64,000 bases of DNA from the NCBI RefSeq assembly GCF_004340465.1, contig NZ_SLVV01000010.1, positions 161,897-225,896 on the forward strand. Direction: 5' to 3'. Under the pieces are notes generated by a model. It was not told the origin of the DNA. It made no database searches and saw only the letters and a list, made by a program, of their open reading frames with translations. Each line of letters starts with the position of its first letter. The stretch's first letter is position 1. This document shows positions 25,116-33,753 of the stretch, in pieces. The translations under genes were made by a program, and so were the position numbers. The stretch comes from Mesobacillus foraminis (GTDB lineage: Bacteria > Bacillota > Bacilli > Bacillales > Cytobacillaceae).

Positions 25116-26405
25116 ATGAAGAGAAGTATTGGGTGGCAAAAATTTTTACTGTTGGCCTTAAGTTTGCTGTTGCTAATTGGAGCAGCGGGGTGTAAGGCCA
25201 AGGATACGACGGCTGGTGAAGAAACGAAAGACGGAAAAACAAAACTCACGATCTGGTTATGGCCTGGGATGGGAATTGAAGATCAAATCAAACAATATGC
25301 AAAGGAAAATAATATTGAAGTTGATATTCAGCTTTCGGAATTTGCCGATGTACACAGCAATCTGACAACATCTCTTGCAGCCGGCAGCGGTGCACCCGAT
25401 ATTTCAGCGGTTGAGGTAAAAGGGATCGATAAAATGAAAGCGGCTCCAGATGCGTTCTATAATTTATATGACCTGGGTGCTGATGAACTTAAAGATAACT
25501 ATTTAGATTGGAAATGGAAGCAAGCAGAAACACCTGATGGCAAAAACCTATTAGGAATTCCAACGGATATTGGTCCTCAGGCGCTTGCCTATCGCGTGGA
25601 CCTGTTTGAACAGGCCGGGCTTCCGACAGACCGTGAAGAAGTTGCTAAAATGCTTCAAACATGGGATGACTACATCAAGGCTGGCGAGCAGATGAAAGAG
25701 AAAACCGGAAAAGCGATGATTGACTCTCCAAATGGAATCTATGCGGTCATCGAAGGCCAGGGAAATGAGAAATACTATGATGAAGACGGAAATGTGATTG
25801 TAAAAGATAACCCTCAAATCAAGAAAGCGTATGATTATGCCATGCAAACAATTGAGAAAGATCTGACGGCCGGATTCACTCAATTCGAAGGTGAATGGGG
25901 TTCCGGGATGGCAAACGGCGATTTCGCGACTGTACTGGCGCCTGCATGGATGCAGTTGAACATTATGAATAATGCCCCTGATACAAAAGGGAAGTGGGAC
26001 ATTACTTTATTGCCTGAAGGAGCAGGAAACTGGGGCGGATCGTTCCTGACGATTCCAAAAGAATCGAAGAATGCAGAAGAAGCCTACAAGTTAATCAAAT
26101 GGGTGTTATCACCAGAACAGCAATTGGAAACGTTTAAGTCCAAAGGCCTGATGCCTTCCACTCCTGGCATTTATGAAGATGAAGCATTTACAAGCTATAC
26201 AAGCGAATTCTTCAACAATGCCCCGACGGCTAAAATTTATGGCGAAGCGGCAAAGCAGGTAAAACCGATTGTGGAAGGTCCGGATTCCATTCAAATTGAA
26301 GAAATTATGGGAGATGCGGTGGAACGTGTCCGTGATGGCAAGGCGACTCCTGATAAAAGCTGGAAAACAGCTATGGACCAGCTGGAGCGTGAATTAAGCA
26401 GATAA
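25116..26405 (+). CDS. ABC importer solute-binding lipoprotein (family 1, sugar)
   Basis: 429 residues; AAAGGGGG precedes the ATG. Lipoprotein signal with lipobox GAAGC (Cys near residue 26). The mature domain shows the family 1 pattern: TIWLWPGMGIEDQIKQYA, LAAGSGAPDISAVEV, GIPTDIGPQALAYRVDLFEQ, and SFLTIPKESKNAEEAYKLIK. It binds a sugar or oligosaccharide for the permeases downstream. The locus continues with a TIM-barrel isomerase and oxidoreductases, and a GH42 enzyme lies further on, so a plant-glycan oligosaccharide is a fair guess. Confidence 0.92.
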   Translation: MKRSIGWQKFLLLALSLLLLIGAAGCKAKDTTAGEETKDGKTKLTIWLWPGMGIEDQIKQYAKENNIEVDIQLSEFADVHSNLTTSLAAGSGAPDISAVEVKGIDKMKAAPDAFYNLYDLGADELKDNYLDWKWKQAETPDGKNLLGIPTDIGPQALAYRVDLFEQAGLPTDREEVAKMLQTWDDYIKAGEQMKEKTGKAMIDSPNGIYAVIEGQGNEKYYDEDGNVIVKDNPQIKKAYDYAMQTIEKDLTAGFTQFEGEWGSGMANGDFATVLAPAWMQLNIMNNAPDTKGKWDITLLPEGAGNWGGSFLTIPKESKNAEEAYKLIKWVLSPEQQLETFKSKGLMPSTPGIYEDEAFTSYTSEFFNNAPTAKIYGEAAKQVKPIVEGPDSIQIEEIMGDAVERVRDGKATPDKSWKTAMDQLERELSR

Positions 26406-26422
26406 TCTTCTTGGACAAGCAG

Positions 26423-26459
26423 TAAGTTAGAGACTGGCTGAAGTTCAGTCTCTAACTTA
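26423..26459 (+). terminator. perfect 14-bp hairpin between binding protein and permease
   Basis: TAAGTTAGAGACTG (26423-26436) pairs perfectly with CAGTCTCTAACTTA (26446-26459). No T tract follows. It has the same position and arm length as the hairpin at 5331-5361 in the other importer operon. Confidence 0.75.
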
Positions 26460-26484
26460 TTAGAATGTGAAAGGGGGAGTAAGG

Positions 26485-27435
26485 ATGTCAACAAATGTAG
26501 GTGTCGAAAAAGGGAAGCAGTCCCTTGCTGTACCAAAACAAAAAAGGTTCACAAAGCAATCGACGAAGGATAATATTTCCGGCTATTTATACATCTCTCC
26601 GTTCTTTATCTTGTTTAGTATTTTCGGGGTTTTCCCGATTTTCTACACAGCTTATATCTCTTTCTTCAAATGGCCCATCCTGGGGGCAAAAGAGTTTGTC
26701 GGGATCCAAAACTATCAAATGCTCTTCACAGATCCAACGTTTTGGAAAGCACTTGGAAATACATTCAGCATTTGGGTCATCTCGACGATTCCTCAATTAT
26801 TTTTAGCCCTTATCTTAGCTGTTATCTTAAATCAGGCATTTTTAAAAGGGAAACAGTTTTTCCGACTGGCAGCCTTTTTGCCGAATATCACTTCACTCGT
26901 GGCGGTGGCAATAATCTTCGATGCCATTTTTGGCGAGAAATACGGAATCCTTAATTATGCTCTCTCTGTTTTCGGACTGGATCCATTTAACTGGAAAGGC
27001 TCCTATTTTGGAACACATATTGCGATTGCCTCCATGGTCATGTGGAGATGGATGGGGTACAACGCCATTATCTATCTGGCGGCACTGCAAAGCATCCCAA
27101 AGGATTTATATGAAGCTGCGACGATCGACGGGGCAAGCAAAACCCAGCAATTCTTCAAAATCACCATTCCAATGATCCGTCCGATGATCATTTTCACCGT
27201 CATTCTTTCAACGATTGGCGGCATGCAGATTTTTACCGAACCTCTAATGTTCTCGGGTGGAGGCGGCGGTCCGTTAAAGCAGGGATTAACCTTGACCTTC
27301 TATTTATATGAAGAAGCTTTTGTGCGGAATTCCTTTGGATACGCTTCTGCGATTGCATGGGTGCTGTTCTTGATCATTATCCTTTTTTCGATCGTCAACC
27401 AATTCATTACCAGCCGCATTAAATCAGCAGATTAA
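26485..27435 (+). CDS. ABC sugar importer permease (MalF/UgpA type)
   Basis: 316 residues from ATG 26485 after GGGGGAG; a GTG six codons upstream coincides with the RBS. Six membrane segments beginning YLYISPFFILFSIFGVFPI. EAA loop DLYEAATIDGASKTQQFF. Forms the transmembrane pair with the next gene, 12 bp away. No ATPase is encoded nearby. Confidence 0.92.
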   Translation: MSTNVGVEKGKQSLAVPKQKRFTKQSTKDNISGYLYISPFFILFSIFGVFPIFYTAYISFFKWPILGAKEFVGIQNYQMLFTDPTFWKALGNTFSIWVISTIPQLFLALILAVILNQAFLKGKQFFRLAAFLPNITSLVAVAIIFDAIFGEKYGILNYALSVFGLDPFNWKGSYFGTHIAIASMVMWRWMGYNAIIYLAALQSIPKDLYEAATIDGASKTQQFFKITIPMIRPMIIFTVILSTIGGMQIFTEPLMFSGGGGGPLKQGLTLTFYLYEEAFVRNSFGYASAIAWVLFLIIILFSIVNQFITSRIKSAD

Positions 27436-27447
27436 GGAAGTGAGAAG

Positions 27448-28287
27448 ATGAAAGAGGTAGGAGTAAAGTGGTACAGCCCTGGAAGGATTATCGTTTACGC
27501 GGTATTAGTCATTATGACCTTTTTATCCCTGTTTCCGTTCTATTGGATGTTAGTGATTGGCTCGAACCATACATCGGCCATCAATAAATTTCCGCCGGCA
27601 ATGGTTCCTGGCGGCAGTTTTATCGAAAATGCCCAAAAAGTTTTCAGCAATATCGATTTCTTTGCTGCAATCGGAAACTCTGTGATTGCATCAACGGCCA
27701 TTACCGTCACCGTCCTATTCTTTAGTTCCCTGTCAGGCTTTGCGTTTGCAAAGCTGCATTTTAAAGGCAGGAAATTCTGGTTTCTCTTTGTTCTTGCTAC
27801 CATGATGGTGCCCGCGCAGCTGGGAATCATCCCTCAATATATGATCATGAGCAAGCTGGGATGGATTAACAGCCTGAATGCGGTTGTAATTCCAAGCATG
27901 GTAAGTGCTTTCGGCGTCTTCTGGATGAGGCAGTATATCTCCGCAACCATTCCTGACGAGTTAATCGATGCAGGCAGAATCGACGGCTGTTCCAACTTCC
28001 GTTTATATTGGAGCATTACGCTGCCATCGATTCGCCCGGCTTTGGCGACCTTAGGCCTGATCACCTTCATGGGTGTCTGGAATGACTTCCTGTGGCCATT
28101 AGTCGTACTAAAAGAGCGGAGTGTACAGACGATTCAAATTGCATTAAGGACATTGAACGGGGCTTATTATACGGACTATGCGATGATTTTAAACGGGACA
28201 TTTCTGGCGACGCTGCCCATTCTGATCGTTTTCCTTCTGTTCAGCAAACAATTTATTGCCGGATTGACGGAAGGTTCGATAAAATAG
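27448..28287 (+). CDS. ABC sugar importer permease (MalG/UgpE type)
   Basis: 279 residues; AAGGAAGTGAG before the ATG. Membrane segments start IIVYAVLVIMTFLSLFPFYW. EAA loop ELIDAGRIDGCSNFRLYW, where the usual Glu-Ala-Ala is changed to Asp-Ala-Gly, a common variant. C-terminal tail AGLTEGSIK is typical of the family. Confidence 0.92.
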   Translation: MKEVGVKWYSPGRIIVYAVLVIMTFLSLFPFYWMLVIGSNHTSAINKFPPAMVPGGSFIENAQKVFSNIDFFAAIGNSVIASTAITVTVLFFSSLSGFAFAKLHFKGRKFWFLFVLATMMVPAQLGIIPQYMIMSKLGWINSLNAVVIPSMVSAFGVFWMRQYISATIPDELIDAGRIDGCSNFRLYWSITLPSIRPALATLGLITFMGVWNDFLWPLVVLKERSVQTIQIALRTLNGAYYTDYAMILNGTFLATLPILIVFLLFSKQFIAGLTEGSIK

Positions 28288-28582
28288 TCAATTTTGCACC
28301 TGATCTAACAGGCTAAGATCACAAGTGTTGCATCAGGTGCAGCTTACCGCCCTTAAGACATTGATCACTGCGTTCCATTACAGGACTTTAAGGTCTGTTG
28401 CTCAATATCGGCAGGACCTTTCCTGCGTTTTACCAAATCTAATCAAGAGTCCTGTGTACATAGAACATTTTTGGCCGTGTCCGAAAACCTGACAGGCTGA
28501 ACGGCGTGAACCATTGCGTTTGAAAGCTGCAGTGTTTACGACCATAGCAAATAAAAAATAGATTAGGAGAGGGGACCTTTTT
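28288..28582 (+). other. intergenic region with long-loop inverted repeat
   Basis: GCACCTGAT (about 28295) and ATCAGGTGC (about 28334) could pair around a loop of some 30 nt, with no T tract. No gene is seen in the 295 bp, and AGGAGAGGGG near the end is the RBS of the next gene. Confidence 0.4.
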
Positions 28583-29551
28583 ATGAAACTTGGAGTATTT
28601 TCTGTTTTATTTGGACAAAAACCTTTGGAGGAAGCATTGGACTATATTAAGGAAACAGGTCTGGATGCTGTGGAAATTGGCACCGGCGGATATCCGGGCA
28701 ACGCTCACTGCGATGCGGCCGCGCTATTGGAAGATGAGGCAAGACTTGAGCGTTTTAAACAGGCATTTGAAAGCAGGGGGCTGGAAATCAGTGCCCTTAG
28801 CTGTCATGGCAATCCGCTCCACCCGAACCAGGAGGTGGCAGACCAGTTTCATTCGGATTTTCGTCATACCGTTTTGCTTGCCAGCAAGCTTGGTGTCAGC
28901 ACGGTCATTACGTTTTCGGGGTGCCCTGGTGAATCAGAGCATTCTTTAAATCCAGTTTGGGTCACTTGTCCCTGGCCGGAAGAGCATTCCGACGTATTAA
29001 AATGGCAGTGGGAAGAAAAGGTGATTCCTTACTGGAAGGAACAGGATCAATTTTTAAAAGAGAATGGAGTAAGAGTGGCGATTGAACCGCATCCCGGTTT
29101 TGTTGTTTACAATACAGAGACAATGCTCCGGCTGCGCAAGGAGTGCGGAACAAACATAGGGGTCAACTTTGATCCAAGTCATTTATTCTGGCAAAACATG
29201 GACCCGATTGTCGGCATAAAAGAACTGGCGAAAGCGGGGGCTTTATTCCATTTTCATGCAAAGGACACAGCCATCGATGTGCAAAATACGGCAGCAAACG
29301 GAGTGCTTGACACGAAAAGCTACCGCGATGAATTAAATCGTTCCTGGATTTTCCGAACAGTGGGGTACGGACATGGGGAAGAAACATGGCGAAAAATCAT
29401 CTCAGCCTTGCAGACAGTCGGATATGACGGCGTCATCAGTATCGAACATGAAGACAGCCTGATGTCCGTAGAAGAAGGGTTCCAAAAAGCCGCTGCCTTC
29501 CTGAAGAAGGAATTGATCCGGGAAAAAGTAGGGGAAATCTGGTGGGCGTAA
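28583..29551 (+). CDS. sugar phosphate isomerase/epimerase (AP endonuclease 2-like TIM barrel)
   Basis: 322 residues with a good AGGAGAGGGG site. TIM-barrel features: MKLGVFSVLFGQKPLEEAL, LDAVEIGTGGYPGN, metal-ligand segments VAIEPHPGF, NIGVNFDPSHLFW, FHFHAKDT and ISIEHEDSLMS. These give the Glu/Asp/His metal site of the xylose-isomerase-like family, whose members isomerise or epimerise sugars or keto-inositols. It follows the importer and precedes a Gfo/Idh/MocA oxidoreductase, a frequent pairing in catabolism of unusual sugars. The exact reaction is unknown. Confidence 0.88.
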   Translation: MKLGVFSVLFGQKPLEEALDYIKETGLDAVEIGTGGYPGNAHCDAAALLEDEARLERFKQAFESRGLEISALSCHGNPLHPNQEVADQFHSDFRHTVLLASKLGVSTVITFSGCPGESEHSLNPVWVTCPWPEEHSDVLKWQWEEKVIPYWKEQDQFLKENGVRVAIEPHPGFVVYNTETMLRLRKECGTNIGVNFDPSHLFWQNMDPIVGIKELAKAGALFHFHAKDTAIDVQNTAANGVLDTKSYRDELNRSWIFRTVGYGHGEETWRKIISALQTVGYDGVISIEHEDSLMSVEEGFQKAAAFLKKELIREKVGEIWWA

Positions 29552-29572
29552 AGAAATAGGTAATACAGATTG

Positions 29573-29632
29573 AAACGGCAGGGTGCTAGTTTAGGAGAAA
29601 GTCATGGGTGCCATGAACCTGCCGTTTTTTTT
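29573..29632 (+). terminator. intrinsic terminator with a long apical part
   Basis: AAACGGCAGG (29573-29582) and CCTGCCGTTT (29618-29627) pair and are followed by T residues. The 35-nt loop is longer than usual. The remainder of 29552-29881 contains no gene; GAAGGAGAG at its end is the next RBS. Confidence 0.7.
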
Positions 29633-29881
29633 GATACATAGAGAGTTCATGTCCTTAGTGTAATTTCATCAACCCGCCTGCAGAGTTAATGAGTGATGAT
29701 TAGAAGCTTCAAGTTCCCATCCAAACCTTGAAAACAGACTATGAAACCAGGCTGTACTTCATGCTTTTGGGGACTGAGGGAGACTCAGAGTAAATAGCGG
29801 AGATTCTTTAGCCGGAGCAGGACCGGCCTTAAGTTCACCCGAGATTGAAAAAGAAAGCTTTTAGAAGGAGAGAAAAGTGAT

Positions 29882-30994
29882 ATGGAAAAGATCAAGATTG
29901 GAATCATTGGGTGCGGCAATATTAGCGGAATTTACCTCCAGTCTCCCAAGATTCTGGAGATATTGGACATCGTGGCTGTTGCCGATCTGGATTTGGAAAG
30001 AGCAAAGGCAAAGTCTGCAGAATACAACATTGCCAAAGCATACAGTGTGGAAGAACTGCTCGCGGACCCGGAGATTGAGATGGTGATCAATTTAACCATT
30101 CCAGGAGCACATGCCGAAATCTGCCTGGCAGCATTGGAAGCTGGGAAGCATGTGTATGTTGAGAAGCCACTGTCTATTAATCTGGATGATGGACGAAAAC
30201 TAATGGAGGAAGCGGAGAAAAAGGGGCTTCGAGTGGGTTGTGCTCCCGATACTTTTTTAGGAGGCGGTCTTCAGACATGCCGGAAGCTTATCGATGATGG
30301 CTGGATAGGAGAACCGACGGCTGCAACGGCATTTATGATGAGCAATGGACCGGAGGGATGGCACCCTGACCCGGAATTCTTTTATAAAAAAGGCGGAGGT
30401 CCAATGTTTGATATGGGGCCTTATTACCTGACGGCGATGGTTCATTTGCTGGGACCAATCAGGCGCGTGACCGGTTCAACCAGGACGTCCCTCCCGGAAA
30501 GAACGATTTTAAGCCAGCCAAAATACAAGCAAAAAATCAGGGTGGAGACTCCCACTCATATTGCAGGTGTGCTTGACTTTGAAAGCGGAGCCATCGGGTC
30601 GATGATTACCAGTTTTGATGTATTCGGAGGCTCACAGCTTCCCCGCATTGAAGTGTATGGCACTCAGGGAACATTAGTGGTTCCAGATCCCAATACCTTC
30701 GGCGGCCCGATTTACCTGCGCCGTGGCGGTGAACAAAACTGGACAGAACTGCCGCTCACACATGGCTTTACAGAAAACAGCCGGGGCATTGGGGTCGCCG
30801 ATATGGCTTATGCCATAAAAAACAACCGGTCACATCGGGCAAGCGGGGAACTCGCTTTTCATGTCCTTGAAGCCATGCATGCCTTTCATCTTTCTTCCGA
30901 AGAAGGCAGGCACTATGAAATGTTAAGCGGCTGTGAACGTCCAGCTCCGTTTCCGGTTGGAATCAACAAAAATTCAATGGAGCTTCTGGACTGA
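29882..30994 (+). CDS. Gfo/Idh/MocA-family oxidoreductase
   Basis: 370 residues. Rossmann motif IGIIGCGNISGIYL at the N-terminus; EKPLSINLDDGRKL near residue 98 carries the catalytic-type Lys of the Glu-Lys-Pro motif; the C-terminal alpha/beta domain includes GGGPMFDMGPYYLTAMVHLL. The family uses NAD(P) on sugars and cyclitols. It probably works with the TIM-barrel protein upstream on the sugar brought in by the importer. Confidence 0.9.
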   Translation: MEKIKIGIIGCGNISGIYLQSPKILEILDIVAVADLDLERAKAKSAEYNIAKAYSVEELLADPEIEMVINLTIPGAHAEICLAALEAGKHVYVEKPLSINLDDGRKLMEEAEKKGLRVGCAPDTFLGGGLQTCRKLIDDGWIGEPTAATAFMMSNGPEGWHPDPEFFYKKGGGPMFDMGPYYLTAMVHLLGPIRRVTGSTRTSLPERTILSQPKYKQKIRVETPTHIAGVLDFESGAIGSMITSFDVFGGSQLPRIEVYGTQGTLVVPDPNTFGGPIYLRRGGEQNWTELPLTHGFTENSRGIGVADMAYAIKNNRSHRASGELAFHVLEAMHAFHLSSEEGRHYEMLSGCERPAPFPVGINKNSMELLD

Positions 30995-31171
30995 TTTCCC
31001 CTAATTGTTTGTTCGGTGATCCTGCGATACGCTGGGGAAGGGAATTTAAACAGCTAGAAGAGATTATAAAATAGTGTACCGTTCATTAGAGCCGTTTGGA
31101 CGGTAACATTGAATTCCAACGATACATGTAAAAACGTAAAAGAAAATCATCCAAATACTAGAATAGAATGG

Positions 31172-31210
31172 AAAAGAGAAAGCCTATCAAGGAAGCTTTC
31201 TCTTTTCTTT
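31172..31210. terminator. bidirectional terminator between convergent genes
   Basis: AAAAGAGAAAGC and GCTTTCTCTTTT pair perfectly over 12 bp, with T-rich sequence on the plus side and A-rich sequence on the minus side. The rest of 30995-31365 shows no gene. Confidence 0.75.
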
Positions 31211-31365
31211 TATTGATATTATCCGATAAAAATGTGTGCCAATCGAAGTCTTTAAAACATATTGACAAAAAATTTAGAACATTCCTTTTTTAGATGACTA
31301 TAAGGTTCAATATAGGGGTAAACATGAAAGAGAGCGACAGATTCCTTCCTTTTTTAAAAGCCAGG

Positions 31366-31971
31366 TTATTGCGTAATTTTTACTTGCTCTATTTTTAAAA
31401 AGGCTTTATTGCAGATGAAGAAAATGAAATAGGCACCAACGCTAAAAAGAAGGAAGAAGGTAACCGGCTGCCAGAGAAACGCGGCAATCATCAACATGAA
31501 TATCCCCAGCAGCAGCAGTGTAAACGGCAAGTAACTGATGGACAGCAGGAACGAATTCTTCAGGATCCCTATCCAGTTCAATTGATAGTGGACCATCACC
31601 GGGAATAGATACACTGATGAAAACGTTGCCAATATAACTGTCAAAAATAAAATGGAGATTAATAGCGTTTTCCCAGTCGCACTAAGCTGACTAATGAGGG
31701 TAAAGTTAGCGTAGAGTAAACCAATGACCATGCTTAACAAGATTCCCAGAAAAAAGCTTTGTTTAAAGTTCTCTTTAAAACACCTGAAAAAAGATGTAAA
31801 TACACTTGAATCCTTTTTCAAAACCCACTCCCGAACAACGCCAAACATGGCGGCGGTTGATGGGAAAATAGTGATGACTGGCAGGCACATAATCAGCCAC
31901 AGAAGGTTGAGCAGGAAAAAGTTCGAGATAAGTTCAAGGACGATATAAAAGTTGCTTCTATCCAGTTTCAT
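31366..31971 (-). CDS. YesL-like DUF624 membrane protein
   Basis: 201 residues, about five membrane segments. The N-terminal FLLNLLWLIMCLPVITIFPS followed by TAAMFGVVREW is the DUF624 signature. B. subtilis YesL sits in the rhamnogalacturonan gene cluster, and relatives are found beside sugar ABC importers, but their function is unknown. The gene faces the oxidoreductase gene across a terminator. Confidence 0.85.
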   Translation of the reverse strand: MKLDRSNFYIVLELISNFFLLNLLWLIMCLPVITIFPSTAAMFGVVREWVLKKDSSVFTSFFRCFKENFKQSFFLGILLSMVIGLLYANFTLISQLSATGKTLLISILFLTVILATFSSVYLFPVMVHYQLNWIGILKNSFLLSISYLPFTLLLLGIFMLMIAAFLWQPVTFFLLFSVGAYFIFFICNKAFLKIEQVKITQ

Positions 31972-32550
31972 TCAAATCACCACCGTTTAAATTAATTTGC
32001 AAGAATATTATTATATTTTAAAAAATAACATAGATAGTTCAAAAATGGAAGATTCCCTTTCCTAAAGAACTGCTTATTATATATGTTTTGCTCGCAGGGC
32101 CGTGTGATAACTGAATGAGAGCCACAGCGGTGCACGAAAGATTTGCATGAGGACAGCGAAACGAAAAGGAGAGACTGCAGAATGTAGAATAAAATTTTTT
32201 ATAAAAGATGGCGATGTTAAAAAGGGTTCCCATGTTCTGGCCTAGAATATATAACAGTATGGAATAAGATCATACGTGTCGGCCGGATGGATGAGAACAG
32301 AAGCACAGACGATCATGTAAGCGCTAAACTGGCAGCGTGGAATTCGAACTACTTAGTTCGGGTGATGGATAAACGAACGTACATAATGGATAAAGGACAG
32401 AGTAAATAGGAAATGATTGGCAGGACTAAGGCGACTTTGAATCGGCCGTTCATTTGGGTTTGGGCGAAGGTAAGAGTGAGGTATGGATGATCCGCACAAA
32501 AAAACCTGGCAAAAAATCGATCATGCTTGTCAGGAAAGGAGAAATCAACG
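31972..32550. other. intergenic region with weak cre-like site and a two-unit 21-nt repeat
   Basis: TGTAAGCGCTAAAC at 32316-32329 matches cre at 12 of 14 positions. ATGGATAAA occurs at 32365 and 32386, exactly 21 nt apart. No convincing gene is present. Confidence 0.4.
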
Positions 32551-33738
32551 TTGATGCCAAGGGGGACAGTTTTATATCTAAGTATTTTTCTATTTTTCTT
32601 CCATTCTTCAGTCACGATCATTAGCTCGTTTCTCCCGGTCTATTTCCAGGATAAAGAACTGACTGGCACTCAAATCGGCTGGCTAATGGCAATCGGCCCG
32701 TTTACCTCGCTTTTTGCCCAGCCATTTTGGGGCTATATGAGCGATAAATATCAAACCGTAAAAAAAGTGCTTCTCCTCTGTTTAATCGGTTTAGTTACAG
32801 CAAGTATTCTTTTATTTCAAATGAACACATTTGCTTCCCTTATTGTTTTATGCGGTGTTTTCTTTTCCTTTATGGCGCCAATTGGAGCTCTGGGAGACAG
32901 TCTGGCACAAAAAGTATCCCAGCTTGCGGATACCTCGTTTGGACGTATCAGGATGTGGGGTTCCATCGGTTTTGCAGTTACATCCATAATCGGAGGATGG
33001 ATCTTATTTCAGATTGGCATCGACCGTTTATTATACGTGTATCTTATCTTTGCGTTTGCCTCCCTCGTCATTGTCCTCAGGGTGTCTGATATTGAAAGTG
33101 CTGCAAAGCCTGTCAGTATAAGAGGGGCAGTAAAGGTGGTTTCACAGCCGAGCCTCCTATTATTCTTGTTTTTTATCCTGTTTATCACGATTCCGCACCG
33201 CGCGAATGATAGCTTCATAGGGCTTTATATTAAGGAACTTGGAGGCAGTGAGTCGCTGATTGGATCAGCATGGTTTGTGGGTGTCGCTGTCGAAGCATTC
33301 GTATTTTTACTAAGTGCCTACTGGATGCGTTGGTTCAGCGAAATTACTTTTATCATCATTGCTTCAGGATTGTATGGGTTGAGGTGGCTGTTATTTTCCG
33401 GTGCCGACAGTGCCATGGAGATAATTTACTATCAGGCTATGCATGGTGTTACGTTTGGCATCTTTTACTTATGTGCATTCCAATTTGTCACAAGGCTTGT
33501 TCCGGATGAATTTCGGGCAACCGGCCAGTTGTTTTTTATTTCCGTGTTTTTTGGACTCTCGGGTATTATCGGCTCGCTCGGTGGAGGGATCATCTTTGAT
33601 CAATCCGGCGGCGAAGCGATGTATCGATTATCAAGCTTTGCCGCTTTCGCTGGATGTATCGGTTTCATTACATATGATGTTTACTTAAGGAAAAAGAAAA
33701 ATGTGCCAGGCGGGGTACTTTACAAAAAAGGCATGTAG
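32551..33738 (+). CDS. MFS transporter (sugar/phenylpropionate-permease-like)
   Basis: About 395 residues. TTG 32551 is nine bases after AAAGGAG; ATG 32554 in the same frame is equally possible, while the longer frame start at 32527 overlaps the RBS. Twelve membrane segments, with the MFS loop GYMSDKYQTVKKVLL after the second helix and GRIRMWGSIGFAVTSIIGG at the fifth. The pattern fits the MFS_1-like group annotated as 3-phenylpropionate or nucleoside/oligosaccharide permeases. It is followed 15 bp later by a MATE-like gene. Confidence 0.85.
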   Translation: MMPRGTVLYLSIFLFFFHSSVTIISSFLPVYFQDKELTGTQIGWLMAIGPFTSLFAQPFWGYMSDKYQTVKKVLLLCLIGLVTASILLFQMNTFASLIVLCGVFFSFMAPIGALGDSLAQKVSQLADTSFGRIRMWGSIGFAVTSIIGGWILFQIGIDRLLYVYLIFAFASLVIVLRVSDIESAAKPVSIRGAVKVVSQPSLLLFLFFILFITIPHRANDSFIGLYIKELGGSESLIGSAWFVGVAVEAFVFLLSAYWMRWFSEITFIIIASGLYGLRWLLFSGADSAMEIIYYQAMHGVTFGIFYLCAFQFVTRLVPDEFRATGQLFFISVFFGLSGIIGSLGGGIIFDQSGGEAMYRLSSFAAFAGCIGFITYDVYLRKKKNVPGGVLYKKGM

Positions 33739-33753
33739 CTAGGAAGTGTTTAT

